Below, piece by piece: positions 50,551-59,374 of a stretch of 64,000 nucleotides of DNA. Below the pieces are notes generated by a model, which was not told the DNA's origin, ran no database searches, and saw nothing but the letters and a program-made list of their open reading frames with translations. The position numbers and the translations under genes were made by a program. How positions within the stretch are numbered: position 1 is the stretch's first letter; each line of letters starts with the position of its first letter. Source of the DNA: JBFMHP01 sp040752855. GTDB taxonomy: Bacteria; Pseudomonadota; Gammaproteobacteria; RBG-16-57-12. The stretch lies in NCBI GenBank assembly GCA_040752855.1, contig JBFMHP010000037.1:1-64000 (forward strand), written 5' to 3'.

Positions 50551-51561
50551 ATGTTTCATGTGAGTCTGCTCGCGATTCCGGAGGCGGGGTCATCGCTGCT
50601 CGGAGCAGCGGAATTGCTGGCCTCCGTCGGTACGGCGTGGGAATCAGTGGTTAGCGGGGTCAAGCCGCAGCCGGTGTACAAGACGTGCGTGGTCAGCGAA
50701 TCCGCTGAGCCTCTTCGCTTCGACCGCTGGAGCGTAAAGCCGGATGCGGCCATCGACGAGGTGGCACGCACAGACGCCATCTTCATCCCGTCGCTTTGGA
50801 TACAACCGGGAGAGACGTTCACCGGCAGGTATCGCGAGGTGAAGGATTGGCTGATCGATCGCTACCATGACGGCGCCATCATCTGCGCCGCCTGCACCGG
50901 CGTACAGCTGTTGGCAGAGACCGGGTTGTTAAACGGCGAAGTCGCAACGACGCACTGGGCCTATGCGGACGGTCTGCGATCGAACCATCCCGAGATCGAC
51001 CTGCATCCCGACAAGATACTGGTCGAGTCGGGCGTGGGGCGACGATTGATCACCTCGGGAGGCCACGCCACCTGGTACGATCTGGTGCTGCACCTGATCG
51101 GGCGCACCAAGGATAAACAGGCCGCCGTGCAGGCCGCCAAGTTCTTTTTGCTGCAATGGCATACCGACGGTCAGTCGCCATACTCGGCCTTCAGCGAGAA
51201 CCTGCTGCACGGTGATGCCCTCGTCCGCCAAGCACAGGAGTGGCTGCGAACGCATCACAGCCACCCCAATCCGGTCGCCGCCGTCGAGGCGCTGGTCCGT
51301 ATTCCACCACGCAGTTTCAAGCGACGTTTCAAACAAGCGACCGGGCTGTCACCACTGGAGTACGTCCAACACCTGCGGATCGACTGCGCCAAGACATTGT
51401 TGGAGGAAGGCGCTCTATCCGTTGACGCGATCAGTTGGAAAGTCGGCTATGAAGATGTCGCATTTTTCAGCCGCCTGTTCAAACGCATCACCGGGCTGAC
51501 GCCCAGCGCGTATCGTCGCAAGTTCAGTCTGCCCGTGTCGTTTTCCACGGCGCGTGCTTGA
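50551..51561 (+). CDS. GlxA-type regulator (DJ-1/PfpI plus AraC domain), second copy
   Basis: 336 residues. ~1-185: DJ-1/PfpI-like domain with GAIICAACTGVQLLAETGLLNGEVATTHWAY. ~230-330: AraC DNA-binding domain, PPRSFKRRFKQATGLSPLEYVQHLRIDCAKTLL and VGYEDVAFFSRLFKRITGLTPSAYRRKF. ATG 50551 with AAAGG ahead is preferred to a TTG seven codons upstream. Likely controls the divergent methyltransferase gene 114 bases away. Confidence 0.9.
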   Translation: MFHVSLLAIPEAGSSLLGAAELLASVGTAWESVVSGVKPQPVYKTCVVSESAEPLRFDRWSVKPDAAIDEVARTDAIFIPSLWIQPGETFTGRYREVKDWLIDRYHDGAIICAACTGVQLLAETGLLNGEVATTHWAYADGLRSNHPEIDLHPDKILVESGVGRRLITSGGHATWYDLVLHLIGRTKDKQAAVQAAKFFLLQWHTDGQSPYSAFSENLLHGDALVRQAQEWLRTHHSHPNPVAAVEALVRIPPRSFKRRFKQATGLSPLEYVQHLRIDCAKTLLEEGALSVDAISWKVGYEDVAFFSRLFKRITGLTPSAYRRKFSLPVSFSTARA

Positions 51562-51585
51562 GGCCGGGCGTGCCGCCGTTCCGCG

Positions 51586-52020
51586 CTAATGCTTCATCTG
51601 GGGCGGTGTAAACGCTACCGTTTGCCGCTTGATCATCTCGTCTGCGATCAGCATGGTGTCCGCGCCGAAACCAAAGATCTGATGAATCGACTCCGCATGC
51701 CAGGTGCAAAAGACGGTATCGTCCTTGACGTGCAGGACATCAACCATGATCCCCGGCGAATCGCCGGCCTCGGTATCACCGAATTCCGCCAGCAATCCTT
51801 CATACAGGTTACGGATTTGGTCTTTGCCCGCATATACGCCATCCGGCGTCATCACGATGGCGTCCTCGGCGAAATCCCGCAAGACCGCCTGAACGCTGCC
51901 GGACCGGAAGGCCTTCACGTGACGGTTGAACGTATCCATTGTGTGCCGTTCCTGTGCAGTAGACACCTTCACGGCAGATTTCAACGTCTGTCTACCGCTA
52001 CCGGTTTCATGTTTTTTCAT
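51586..52020 (-). CDS. SnoaL/NTF2-like protein
   Basis: 144 residues. After a ~27-residue leader (MKKHETGSGRQTLKSAVKVS) comes TFNRHVKAFRSGSVQAVLRDFAEDAIVMTPDGVYAGKDQIRNLYEGLLAEFG, the opening of a SnoaL-type cone fold, and DVLHVKDDTVFCTWHAESIHQIFGFGADTMLI. Ligand or reaction unknown. GAGGAGATGTGTC precedes ATG 52020; a second ATG (MDTFNRH) is possible. Convergent with the GlxA gene. Confidence 0.8.
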   Translation of the reverse strand: MKKHETGSGRQTLKSAVKVSTAQERHTMDTFNRHVKAFRSGSVQAVLRDFAEDAIVMTPDGVYAGKDQIRNLYEGLLAEFGDTEAGDSPGIMVDVLHVKDDTVFCTWHAESIHQIFGFGADTMLIADEMIKRQTVAFTPPQMKH

Positions 52021-52254
52021 GACACATCTCCTCACGTTGTTTGGCAATTGAAGGGAAATTCGCCAACCATCTCGCCCCCCAACCACAAGCGAGGATGGCG
52101 GCGCGACAATCAGCGTAGCAGCACTTCAAAGGCCGAGCATTGAGAAAACGCACCCCAGCGCCAAGGGTGTCGCCGTACACGTCGTTTTCGTGATCGACGC
52201 TATAAAAAAAGCGATTTTCTTCACCCGCGATCAGTCCGCCATTGCGTTTTTTCA

Positions 52255-52647
52255 ATGTTGACCACGGCGAAACTGGCTATGATTTTCTGGAAAGGAAGGC
52301 TTCATTTTTCGGATATCACACAGCCGGTAAAACTACACACCGCCGTCAAGGAAGAGCGTGTGCAGTTTCACCTGCTGTATCGGCGCGACCATGTCCGGCT
52401 GCGTCAGCAAATGATCTGCGCCTACGAGAAACTGCCGGTGCCGCCCGAGGCGCAGGTCAAGGGTTGTGAGGCGGAGGAAGGGAAATACCTCCGGGTCGAT
52501 CCCGGCGAACTGGAACAGACCGCGCCGGAGAGTAGCTGCATGATCGAGGTTCACGAGTTGGTCAAGACCGCGAAAATCGATCTCCTGTTCTACCCACGAA
52601 GGCTTGCCCGGTCGGCAAGGCCTTGTAGGCAACTAAAAGCACGCTGA
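52255..52647 (+). pseudogene. Truncated Ku-like DNA end-binding protein
   Basis: 130 residues. IFWKGRLHFSDITQPVKLHTAVKEERVQFHLLYRRDHVRLRQQ and VKGCEAEEGKYLRVDPGELEQTAPESSCMIEVHELVKTAKID follow the N-terminal ~105 residues of bacterial Ku (normally ~260-300). After KIDLLFYP the similarity ends and an unrelated tail closes the frame 20 bases before aconitase. The core of the DNA-encircling ring is therefore missing. No ligD is seen. Confidence 0.75.
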
Positions 52648-52666
52648 AGGCGAGGCTGGACTGAGT

Positions 52667-54628
52667 ATGGGACTTAACCTGGCGCAAAAACTCATCGCCT
52701 CCCATCTGCTCGACGGGCGCATGCAGCCCGGCGCGGAGATCGGCCTGCGCATCGACCAGACCCTGTGCCAGGACGCCACCGGCACCCTGGTGATGCTCGA
52801 ACTGGAGGCCATGGGGATCGAGCGCGTGGCCACCGAACTCTCGGCGCAATACATCGACCACAATCTGATCCAGGCCGACAACAAGAACCCGGACGACCAT
52901 GTGTTTCTCTACAGCGCCTGCCAACGCTACGGCCTCTGGTACAGCCGTCCCGGCAACGGCGTGAGCCACCCAGTACATCAGGAACGCTTCGGCATCCCCG
53001 GCAAGACCCTGCTCGGGGCCGACAGCCACACCTGCGCCGCCGGGGCCATCGGCATGTTGGCCATCGGCGCGGGCGGGATGGAGGTGGCGCTGGCCATGGC
53101 CGGGCAGCCGTTCTATCTGAAGATGCCGCAAATATGGGGGGTGCGGCTCACCGGCGCGCTGCCCGACTGGATCAGCGCCAAGGATGTGATCCTGGAGCTG
53201 CTGCGCCGCCACGGCGTGCGCGGCGGCATCGGGCGAATCATCGAGTATTACGGACCGGGGCTGACGTGCCTCTCGGCGATGGACCGCCACGTGATTGCCA
53301 ATATGGGGGCGGAACTCGGCGCCACCGCGAGCGTTTTTCCCAGCGATACCGAAACGCGGCGCTTCCTCACCGCGCAAGGCCGCCGCGATGACTGGTCGGA
53401 GTTGCACGCCGATGCCGATGCCGCCTACGACGTCCACGAGGAGATCGATCTGGCCACGCTCGAACCGCTGATCGCCATGCCCGGCAGCCCCGGCAACGTG
53501 GTGCCGGTGCGCGAGGAGGCCGGCACCGAGATCTTCCAGGCCTATATCGGCTCCTCGGCCAATCCCGGCTACCGCGACTTTGCCGTCGCCGCGCAGATCG
53601 TGCGCGGGCGCCGCATCCCCGCCGGGGTCTCGTTCGATATCAACCCCACCTCGCGCCAGCTGCTGGAAAATCTGGTGCGCGACGGCCATCTGCTGGACCT
53701 GCTCCGCGCCGGCGCGCGCATCCACCAGGCCGGCTGCAACGGCTGCATCGGCATGGGCCAGGCCCCGGCCAGCGAGCGCATCAGCCTGCGCACCGTGCCG
53801 CGCAACTTCCCCGGACGCTCCGGCACCCGCGACGACCTGGTCTGCCTGGTGAGTCCTGAAACGGCCGCCGCCTCGGCGCTGCGCGGCGCGATCGCCGATC
53901 CGCGCACCCTGGGGATGCCCTATCCCCGCGTGATCGAACCCGACACCCCGCTGCTCGACCCCGACCAGCTCCAGGCCCCGCCGCCCGCCGAAGCGGCCCG
54001 CAGCATCCCCCTGATCAAGGGGCCGAATATCGCCAGCCTGCCGAGCTTCGACGCACTGCCGGATCGGCTGGAGCTGGCGGTGCTGCTCAAGCTCGGCGAC
54101 GATGTCTCCACCGACGACATCCTGCCGGCCGGGGCGCGGGTGCTGCCCTACCGCAGCAACATCGCCATGATCAGCCGCTTCGCCTTCGAGGGGATCGATC
54201 CCGATTATCCGCGCCGCGCCCAGGGCTTGGCCCAAACCGACGGCCACGCCATCATCGCCGGGCGCAACTACGGCCAGGGATCGAGCCGCGAACACGCCGC
54301 GCTCGCCCCGCGCCATCTGGGGCTGCGCGCAGTCATCGCCCGCGGCTTCGCGCGCATCCATTGGCAGAACCTGGTCAACTTCGGCGTGCTGCCGCTCACC
54401 GTGGAGGATGTCTCGGACCTTGAACCGGGCGATATCCTGCGCTTCGACCATCTGCACCGGCAGCTCGCCGCCGGAGCACGCATCCACGGGGACAACGCCA
54501 GCAAACACTACAGCTTCAGCGCGCGGCATCAACTCTCGCCACGCCAGGTCGAGATGGTGCTGGCCGGGGGGCTGATCAACTGGATCAGACCGCGCCTGCG
54601 CCAAAGCGGCACCGCGACCATCCCGTAA
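52667..54628 (+). CDS. acnA: Aconitate hydratase
   Basis: 653 residues, the shorter aconitase type. Iron-sulfur cysteines: one in GADSHTCAAGAIG (~124) and two in AGCNGCIGMGQ (~362/365). Substrate-binding GRNYGQGSSREHAALAPRHLG is near 530. It isomerises citrate and isocitrate in the TCA cycle. GGAGGACT-like AGGCTGGACTGAGT precedes the ATG weakly. The gene symbol follows family usage. Confidence 0.93.
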   Translation: MGLNLAQKLIASHLLDGRMQPGAEIGLRIDQTLCQDATGTLVMLELEAMGIERVATELSAQYIDHNLIQADNKNPDDHVFLYSACQRYGLWYSRPGNGVSHPVHQERFGIPGKTLLGADSHTCAAGAIGMLAIGAGGMEVALAMAGQPFYLKMPQIWGVRLTGALPDWISAKDVILELLRRHGVRGGIGRIIEYYGPGLTCLSAMDRHVIANMGAELGATASVFPSDTETRRFLTAQGRRDDWSELHADADAAYDVHEEIDLATLEPLIAMPGSPGNVVPVREEAGTEIFQAYIGSSANPGYRDFAVAAQIVRGRRIPAGVSFDINPTSRQLLENLVRDGHLLDLLRAGARIHQAGCNGCIGMGQAPASERISLRTVPRNFPGRSGTRDDLVCLVSPETAAASALRGAIADPRTLGMPYPRVIEPDTPLLDPDQLQAPPPAEAARSIPLIKGPNIASLPSFDALPDRLELAVLLKLGDDVSTDDILPAGARVLPYRSNIAMISRFAFEGIDPDYPRRAQGLAQTDGHAIIAGRNYGQGSSREHAALAPRHLGLRAVIARGFARIHWQNLVNFGVLPLTVEDVSDLEPGDILRFDHLHRQLAAGARIHGDNASKHYSFSARHQLSPRQVEMVLAGGLINWIRPRLRQSGTATIP

Positions 54629-54723
54629 CCGCGTGCCGTCCGAAACCCAAGTGGAGGCTGCCAATTCATCGGACATTCCACTCGATGCATTCACACACAC
54701 CGACGCGAAGGAGAAAGATCAAG

Positions 54724-55761
54724 ATGCTAACCGACCAAGAAATCGAACGAACCGCCGAGGCCCTGGTGACCCCGGGCAAGGGCATCCTGGCGATGGACGA
54801 GTCCACCCCCACCTGCGGCAAACGCTTCAACGAGTTCGGCATCGAAAATACCGCCGAAAAGCGCCGCGACTACCGCGAAATGCTGCTCGCCACCCCGCGG
54901 CTCAGCCAATACATCAGCGGCGCCATCCTCTATGACGAGACCCTGCGTCAGAGCGCCACCGACGGCATGCCGCTGGGGGAGCTGGCCCTGATCAACGGCA
55001 TCATCCCCGGAATCAAGGTCGACGCCGGCGCCAAGGACCTCGCCGGCCATCGTGGCGAGAAGATCACCGAGGGACTCGACCGGCTGCGCGAACGGTTGGC
55101 CGAATACCGCAAGCTCGGGGCGCGCTTTGCCAAATGGCGCGCGGTGATCACCATCGGCCCAACGATCCCGTCACGCGCCTGCCTGGAGGCCAACGCCCAT
55201 GCCCTGGCCCGCTACGCGGCCCTATGCCAGGAGGCCAACATCACCCCCATCGTCGAACCCGAGGTGCTGCTCGATGGCGATCACAGCCTGGCGCGCTGTT
55301 ACGAGGTCACCAAGGCAACGCTGAACGAGGTGTTCTACCAACTGCACCATCAAGACGTGCTGCTCTCGGGCATGATCCTCAAGGCCAGCATGGTGCTCCC
55401 CGGCAAAAACTGCCCCGACAAGGCCACGCCGGACCAGGTGGCCCGCGAAACCATACGCTGCTTGCGCAACACCGTGCCGGCGGCCGTGCCCGGGGTGGCC
55501 TTCCTGTCCGGCGGACAGACCGACCTGCAGGCCACCGAGCACCTCAATGCCATGAACCGCCTGGCCAAAAAAATGCACCTGCCCTGGCAGCTGACCTTTT
55601 CCTACGCCCGCGCCCTGCAACACGCCCCGCTCTCCATCTGGCGCGGCGACCCAGCCAACGTGGCCAAGGCCCAGCAGGCCCTGCTGCAGCGCGCGCGCTG
55701 CAACAGCGCCGCCAGCACCGGCGAATACACGGAGACCATGGAACGTGAGGTCACAACATGA
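54724..55761 (+). CDS. Class I fructose-bisphosphate aldolase
   Basis: 345 residues. ATPGKGILAMDEST-like VTPGKGILAMDESTPTCGKRF, KWRAVITIGPTIPSRACLEANAHALARYAALCQEANITPIVEPEV and GMILKASMVLPGKN with the Schiff-base lysine K220 are diagnostic. It splits fructose-1,6-bisphosphate (and by family also sedoheptulose bisphosphate). AGGAGAAAGATCAAG precedes ATG 54724; 39 in-frame bases upstream are non-coding. Ninety-five bases behind aconitase. Confidence 0.93.
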   Translation: MLTDQEIERTAEALVTPGKGILAMDESTPTCGKRFNEFGIENTAEKRRDYREMLLATPRLSQYISGAILYDETLRQSATDGMPLGELALINGIIPGIKVDAGAKDLAGHRGEKITEGLDRLRERLAEYRKLGARFAKWRAVITIGPTIPSRACLEANAHALARYAALCQEANITPIVEPEVLLDGDHSLARCYEVTKATLNEVFYQLHHQDVLLSGMILKASMVLPGKNCPDKATPDQVARETIRCLRNTVPAAVPGVAFLSGGQTDLQATEHLNAMNRLAKKMHLPWQLTFSYARALQHAPLSIWRGDPANVAKAQQALLQRARCNSAASTGEYTETMEREVTT

Positions 55762-55788
55762 TGCGGCACGCGTCAGATGCTTGCCGCC

Positions 55789-56136
55789 CTACCGGTCGGC
55801 GAGGTATTCCCTGAGCACGACGGCGTTATTGTGTTGATCATCCCGCGCTGCGAACAACAGCGTCACCGGTCCCTGACCGATCAGTTGACGCAGCGGCATC
55901 AGTGCATCCTGTTTCTCGTCCAACTCGGCGTAATAACGCCGCCTGAACTCCGCCCACCGCGCCGGATCATGGCCAAACCATTTGCGCAGCTCATCCGAGG
56001 GCGCAATGTCTTTGAACCAATGATCGATAGCCGCCCGCTCCTTGGACAGGCCGCGCGGCCAGAGGCGATCGACCAGCACCCGGGTTCCGTCGGCCCCGCC
56101 AGGTGTTTCATAGACACGCTTCACCGAGATTCGCAT
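55789..56136 (-). CDS. DUF488 protein
   Basis: 115 residues: ISVKRVYETPGGADGTRVLVDRLWPRGLSKERAAIDHWFKDIAPSDELRKWFGHDPARWAEFRRRYYAEL and GPVTLLFAARDDQHNNAVVLREYL, all standard DUF488 (YeaO-like). Function unknown. The ATG at 56136 follows the stop of the tiny upstream gene by two bases, which fixes the start. Confidence 0.88.
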   Translation of the reverse strand: MRISVKRVYETPGGADGTRVLVDRLWPRGLSKERAAIDHWFKDIAPSDELRKWFGHDPARWAEFRRRYYAELDEKQDALMPLRQLIGQGPVTLLFAARDDQHNNAVVLREYLADR

Positions 56137-56138
56137 GA

Positions 56139-56297
56139 CTACCCTAGCGTTGCACAAAAGATGTCCTGCGCGGGTTCGCAGGTATTCAATCCCAGCATGG
56201 CCTTTATCGGACGATAACGCACCAAGCCGATGATCAGCTGCGCGATCCCAAGCATCAGCCGGCCCCACATATCGACTCCGTCAACATTGCATTTCAT
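56139..56297 (-). CDS. Tiny DUF2892-like membrane protein (52 residues)
   Basis: MKCNVDGVDMWGRLMLGIAQLIIG, then YRPIKAMLGLNTCEP. DUF2892 (YgaP membrane-tail type) proteins open MxCNVGxxDRxxRxxxG and end LLGxNTC, and span ~65 residues with two helices; here the middle is shortened, leaving one clear helix. GAGGTGCAAG precedes the ATG. Coupled with the DUF488 gene by a two-base gap. Confidence 0.6.
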   Translation of the reverse strand: MKCNVDGVDMWGRLMLGIAQLIIGLVRYRPIKAMLGLNTCEPAQDIFCATLG

Positions 56298-56354
56298 CTT
56301 GCACCTCGCTCACAGGTTTTCAATAACAGTTAGCGAACTGCCAACATAGTCGCA

Positions 56355-56395
56355 TTGAAAAATATCAATCCACCGTGTTGATTGATATATCTCAA
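56355..56395. promoter_or_regulatory. Two FNR/CRP-type boxes
   Basis: TTGAAAAATATCAA at 56355-56368 and TTGATATATCTCAA at 56382-56395 match TTGAT-N4-ATCAA with one difference each. They lie between the divergent DUF2892/DUF488 pair and the reductase gene, 64-104 bases before the latter. Confidence 0.6.
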
Positions 56396-56458
56396 TGACT
56401 ACGCTCCGCGTTAGATCCACGATATGAGCTGGACTGGCTATCCCCATCAGGAGCAATC

Positions 56459-57124
56459 ATGAAATACACCCTCACGCTGCTCATGACCGAGTTTGTCACC
56501 CACGACGTCAAGCGCTTTATCCTGAGCAAGCCGGACGGCTTCGAGTTCCAACCGGGACAGGGTGTTGAACTCGCCATCAAGGAAGCCGGCTGGGAACAGG
56601 AGGCACGCCCCTTTACCCCGACTTCATTGCCGCAAGACCGGGTATTGGAATTCACCATCAAAGGCTATCAGGAACATAACGGCGTGACCCGGCGCCTGCA
56701 CACCCTCCCCCCAGGCGCACAACTGCTGATGTCGGACCCCTTTGGCACCATCCATTACAAAGGCCCCGGCACGTTTATCGCCGCCGGCGCGGGCATTACC
56801 CCGTTCATCGCCATCTTGCGCGATCTCGCCCGCAGCAAGAAACTGACCGGACACGCCCTGCTATACTCCAATAAGACGCCGGCCGATGTCATCTGTGAAC
56901 AGGAGTTCCGCCACTATCTGGGCGAACGCTGCCTCCTCAGTTGCACCCGTGACTCCGCGCCGGGCTATGAGCGCCGGCGTTTCGACCAGGCCTTCCTGGA
57001 GGAACACATCAAGGATTTCAGCCGGCACTTCTACGTGTGCGGCCCGCCGGCGTTCACCTCCGACTGCCTCGAGGCGCTCAAGGTGCTGGGGGCCAAAGCC
57101 GAATCGCTGGTCTTTGAGCGCTGA
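56459..57124 (+). CDS. Ferredoxin-reductase-like flavoprotein
   Basis: 221 residues. FAD part ~1-100 (KPDGFEFQPGQGVELAI, RPFTPTS motif, LEFTIKGYQEHNGVT) and NAD part (FIAAGAGITPFIAILRD, LLYSNKTPADVI, HFYVCGPPAF). No 2Fe-2S domain, so it works with a separate electron partner. Similar single-domain reductases occur beside haemoglobin-like or methylene-type oxygenases. GGAGCAATC precedes the ATG. Confidence 0.87.
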   Translation: MKYTLTLLMTEFVTHDVKRFILSKPDGFEFQPGQGVELAIKEAGWEQEARPFTPTSLPQDRVLEFTIKGYQEHNGVTRRLHTLPPGAQLLMSDPFGTIHYKGPGTFIAAGAGITPFIAILRDLARSKKLTGHALLYSNKTPADVICEQEFRHYLGERCLLSCTRDSAPGYERRRFDQAFLEEHIKDFSRHFYVCGPPAFTSDCLEALKVLGAKAESLVFER

Positions 57125-57159
57125 AGATCTTGGGATACTCCCTCGACCGCGTCTGGGTC

Positions 57160-57245
57160 GATCCGTCCGCGGCCCCTCACCCTTACGCTCTCCCGGATGG
57201 AGAGGGATCAAAAAACAGATCGATTTTGTCGCCGGGTTAATAACA
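57160..57245. repeat. Composite intergenic repeat, short copy
   Basis: GCGGCCCCTCACCCTTACGCTCTCCCGGATGGAGAGGGATCAAAAAACAGATCGATTTTGTCGCCGGGTTAATAACA: the hairpin CTCTCC..GGAGAG and the tail AACAGATC..TCGCCGGGTTAAT recur at 41575 and 59150. Rest of 57246-57441 holds the promoter area of the ferritin-like gene. Confidence 0.65.
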
Positions 57246-57441
57246 TCCCCGGCTTAGCAAACTCTAACGTTGCATCTATTCAAAACCACTCGGGCATGCG
57301 CCGTTTACTTTACAAGCAGGTTTCATTGACATTTCGCAATGCCTGAAGTCATCGGCCGGTTTATCATTCTCGGGTGGTTTTAAAATCGGCAACGAAATAC
57401 GCACAACGACCGTTTTTACTGACATCAGTAGGAGTCGAATT

Positions 57442-57987
57442 ATGGATAAACAATCTTTCATCTCCGATGTCGACGCCATCAGGAAACGCGCACGCCGCCA
57501 CATAGAACAAGGAGCGGTCACCGAAGGTTACGTCCCCGACCGTGAAACGGTGATCACGCTGCTCAACGAGGCCTTGGCCACCGAGATTGTGTGCGTCTTG
57601 CGCTACAAACGCCATTACTTCATGGCCACCGGAATTCACGCACAAAGTGTCTCGACGGAATTTCTCGAGCATGCCAACGATGAACAACAGCATGCCGATC
57701 AGCTGGCGGAGCGCATCGTGCAACTTGGCGGAGAACCGAATTTTTCCCCCGATGAATTGACCCTGCGCTCCCATGCCGAGTATGTCGAGTGCGAGACCCT
57801 CGCAGACATGATCAAGGAAAATCTCGTGGCCGAGCGCATCGCCATCGACAGTTATCGGGAAATTATTCAATACGTCGGCAATGAAGACCCCACAACGCGT
57901 AAACTGATGGAGGACATCCTGGCGGTTGAAGAGGAACACGCCGACGACTTGGCCAACCTGCTGGTGGACATTGCACGCATGCAGTAG
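57442..57987 (+). CDS. Ferritin-like di-iron protein
   Basis: 181 residues, four-helix bundle. Ligand pattern: E-x6-Y in ALATEIVCVLRYKRHYF, EHANDEQQHADQLAERI, NLVAERIAIDSYREII and EEEHADDLANLL, giving the Glu/His set of bacterioferritin-type ferroxidase centres. Probably stores iron or guards against peroxide. The N-terminal VDAIRKRARRHIEQGAVTEGY is common in the group. AGTAGGAGTCGAATT precedes the ATG. Confidence 0.88.
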   Translation: MDKQSFISDVDAIRKRARRHIEQGAVTEGYVPDRETVITLLNEALATEIVCVLRYKRHYFMATGIHAQSVSTEFLEHANDEQQHADQLAERIVQLGGEPNFSPDELTLRSHAEYVECETLADMIKENLVAERIAIDSYREIIQYVGNEDPTTRKLMEDILAVEEEHADDLANLLVDIARMQ

Positions 57988-58086
57988 TCACGCAGGGATT
58001 GTAACGATATCTTTCGCACTTAACTCGCGGTTCATCAAGGTTGATGGAACACACGCCTTGTTTCCCTCAAGTGGCGAGGCCACACC

Positions 58087-58575
58087 ATGCATACGTTCGC
58101 GCATTATCTGAAAAGTTTTTTGCTCATAGAGTTATGGCGCGGCCTGGGCGTCACCGGGCGTTATTTGTTCAAGAAAAAAATCACCGTCCAGTATCCCGAG
58201 GAAAAGACCCCGCAGTCCTTTCGCTTTCGCGGACTCCACGCCTTGCGCCGCTACCCGAACGGCGAAGAACGCTGCATCGCGTGCAAACTCTGCGAGGCCG
58301 TCTGTCCGGCCGTCTGCATCACGATCGAAGCCGAACAGTCTCTGGATGGCCTGCGTCGCGCGCGCACCTATGAAATCGATTTATTCAAGTGTATCTATTG
58401 TGGATTTTGCGAAGAGTCATGCCCGGTGGATGCCATCGTGATGACACGCATTTACGAGTTCCACTTCGAAGAGCGCGGCCACGAAGTGATCGACAAAGAA
58501 CACTTGCTCGCCATCGGCGACCGGGAGGAGGCGCGGATCGCCGCCGACCGCGCGCTGGACGCCCCCTATCGTTGA
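58087..58575 (+). CDS. nuoI: NADH-quinone oxidoreductase subunit I (stand-alone)
   Basis: 162 residues with two 4Fe-4S motifs: C63/66/69/73 in ERCIACKLCEAVCPAV and C102/105/108/112 in FKCIYCGFCEESCPVD. TVQYPEEKTPQSFRFRGLHALRRYPNGEE is the standard NuoI lead-in. In complex I it passes electrons to subunit B. No other nuo gene is in the window; the neighbours are ferritin-like and DUF5335 genes, so it may be a second copy outside the operon. Confidence 0.92.
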   Translation: MHTFAHYLKSFLLIELWRGLGVTGRYLFKKKITVQYPEEKTPQSFRFRGLHALRRYPNGEERCIACKLCEAVCPAVCITIEAEQSLDGLRRARTYEIDLFKCIYCGFCEESCPVDAIVMTRIYEFHFEERGHEVIDKEHLLAIGDREEARIAADRALDAPYR

Positions 58576-58606
58576 TGGAACATCGGGGCCAAGCACAGGA
58601 GTCGCC

Positions 58607-59023
58607 ATGTCGGATATAGAGATTCCCCGCGATCAATGGCCGGAATACTGCCAATCCTTCAGCCTCGGCCACCACGGCTGGTTGGTGAACGTCCTGCAAG
58701 TCGAAACCCGGCGGCTGGCGGAGATCCGCGACTCAGCCATTGCCGCGGGACGAGTGCTTGCCGCTGAGAGGCCGTTGCAGGAGGTAAGAGAGACCGAGCA
58801 CGGCGATGAGGTGGAGATCGTTGTGACGGTTGGCCGCGGCACGGATGAAGCCTCCTTTCTGGTGAAGAATGTCAGAGGCCTGTTACAGGAACAGACCGCC
58901 GAGGCGCAACTGGGGCTGCGCGTCGACAGCGCCGATAAAACGAGCTTGTTGGTGGAGTTTCGCGTTGCGGCGAAACCAGAGACGCTGGACGGCCTGGCGG
59001 CATCGGAACGGCAAACGGACTGA
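58607..59023 (+). CDS. DUF5335-type protein
   Basis: 138 residues: IPRDQWPEYCQSFSLGHHGWLVNVLQVETRR, then RPLQEVRETEHGDEVEIVVTVG, and LGLRVDSADKTSLLVEFRVAAKPETLDGLA. This matches the layout of DUF5335. Cytoplasmic, function unknown. 31 bases behind nuoI. A composite repeat begins right after its stop. Confidence 0.72.
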   Translation: MSDIEIPRDQWPEYCQSFSLGHHGWLVNVLQVETRRLAEIRDSAIAAGRVLAAERPLQEVRETEHGDEVEIVVTVGRGTDEASFLVKNVRGLLQEQTAEAQLGLRVDSADKTSLLVEFRVAAKPETLDGLAASERQTD

Positions 59024-59029
59024 GGCATA

Positions 59030-59185
59030 CGGCAAGCGAGAAGGACACGACTGCATGGAGGAAGGAGGTAGGGCAACGCATGGAGTTGCCGAGGATCAGG
59101 GGGTAAAATCACCCCCTCACCCTAGCCCTCTCCCTGAGGGAGAGGGAATAAAAACAGATATCTTTCGCCGCCAGGTTAATACACA
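59030..59185. repeat. Composite intergenic repeat element
   Basis: GAGAAGGACACGACTGCATGGAGGAAGGAGGTAGGGCAACGCATGGAGTTGCC.., CCCCCTCACCCTAGCCCTCTCCCTGAGGGAGAGGG and ATAAAAACAGATATCTTTCGCCGCCAGGTTAATA. These are the same modules as in 41575-41800, in reverse order. 59186-59374 carries only the promoter area of the next gene. Confidence 0.7.
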
Positions 59186-59374
59186 GCTCGCCAGAGCCGG
59201 GGCTCTGGGTGAAGCTCGCGGCCGAAACGTTTGACCTCCTCAGTCCCCGGATTCCTCATGAAGAATTCTATCAGTGCGCCGATAACCCCCTACGTTGCAA
59301 GCATTGTTATTTCCCTGAAATGATTAAATAAAAATTAAGACCCGCACACCTCACCGCAGAACTGGAGCTGATAC

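Noticed and set aside
52562..54700. 712-residue open frame on the minus strand opposite aconitase
   Set aside because: Antisense shadow of the aconitase gene; no family motif, low-complexity Ala/Gly/Arg composition.
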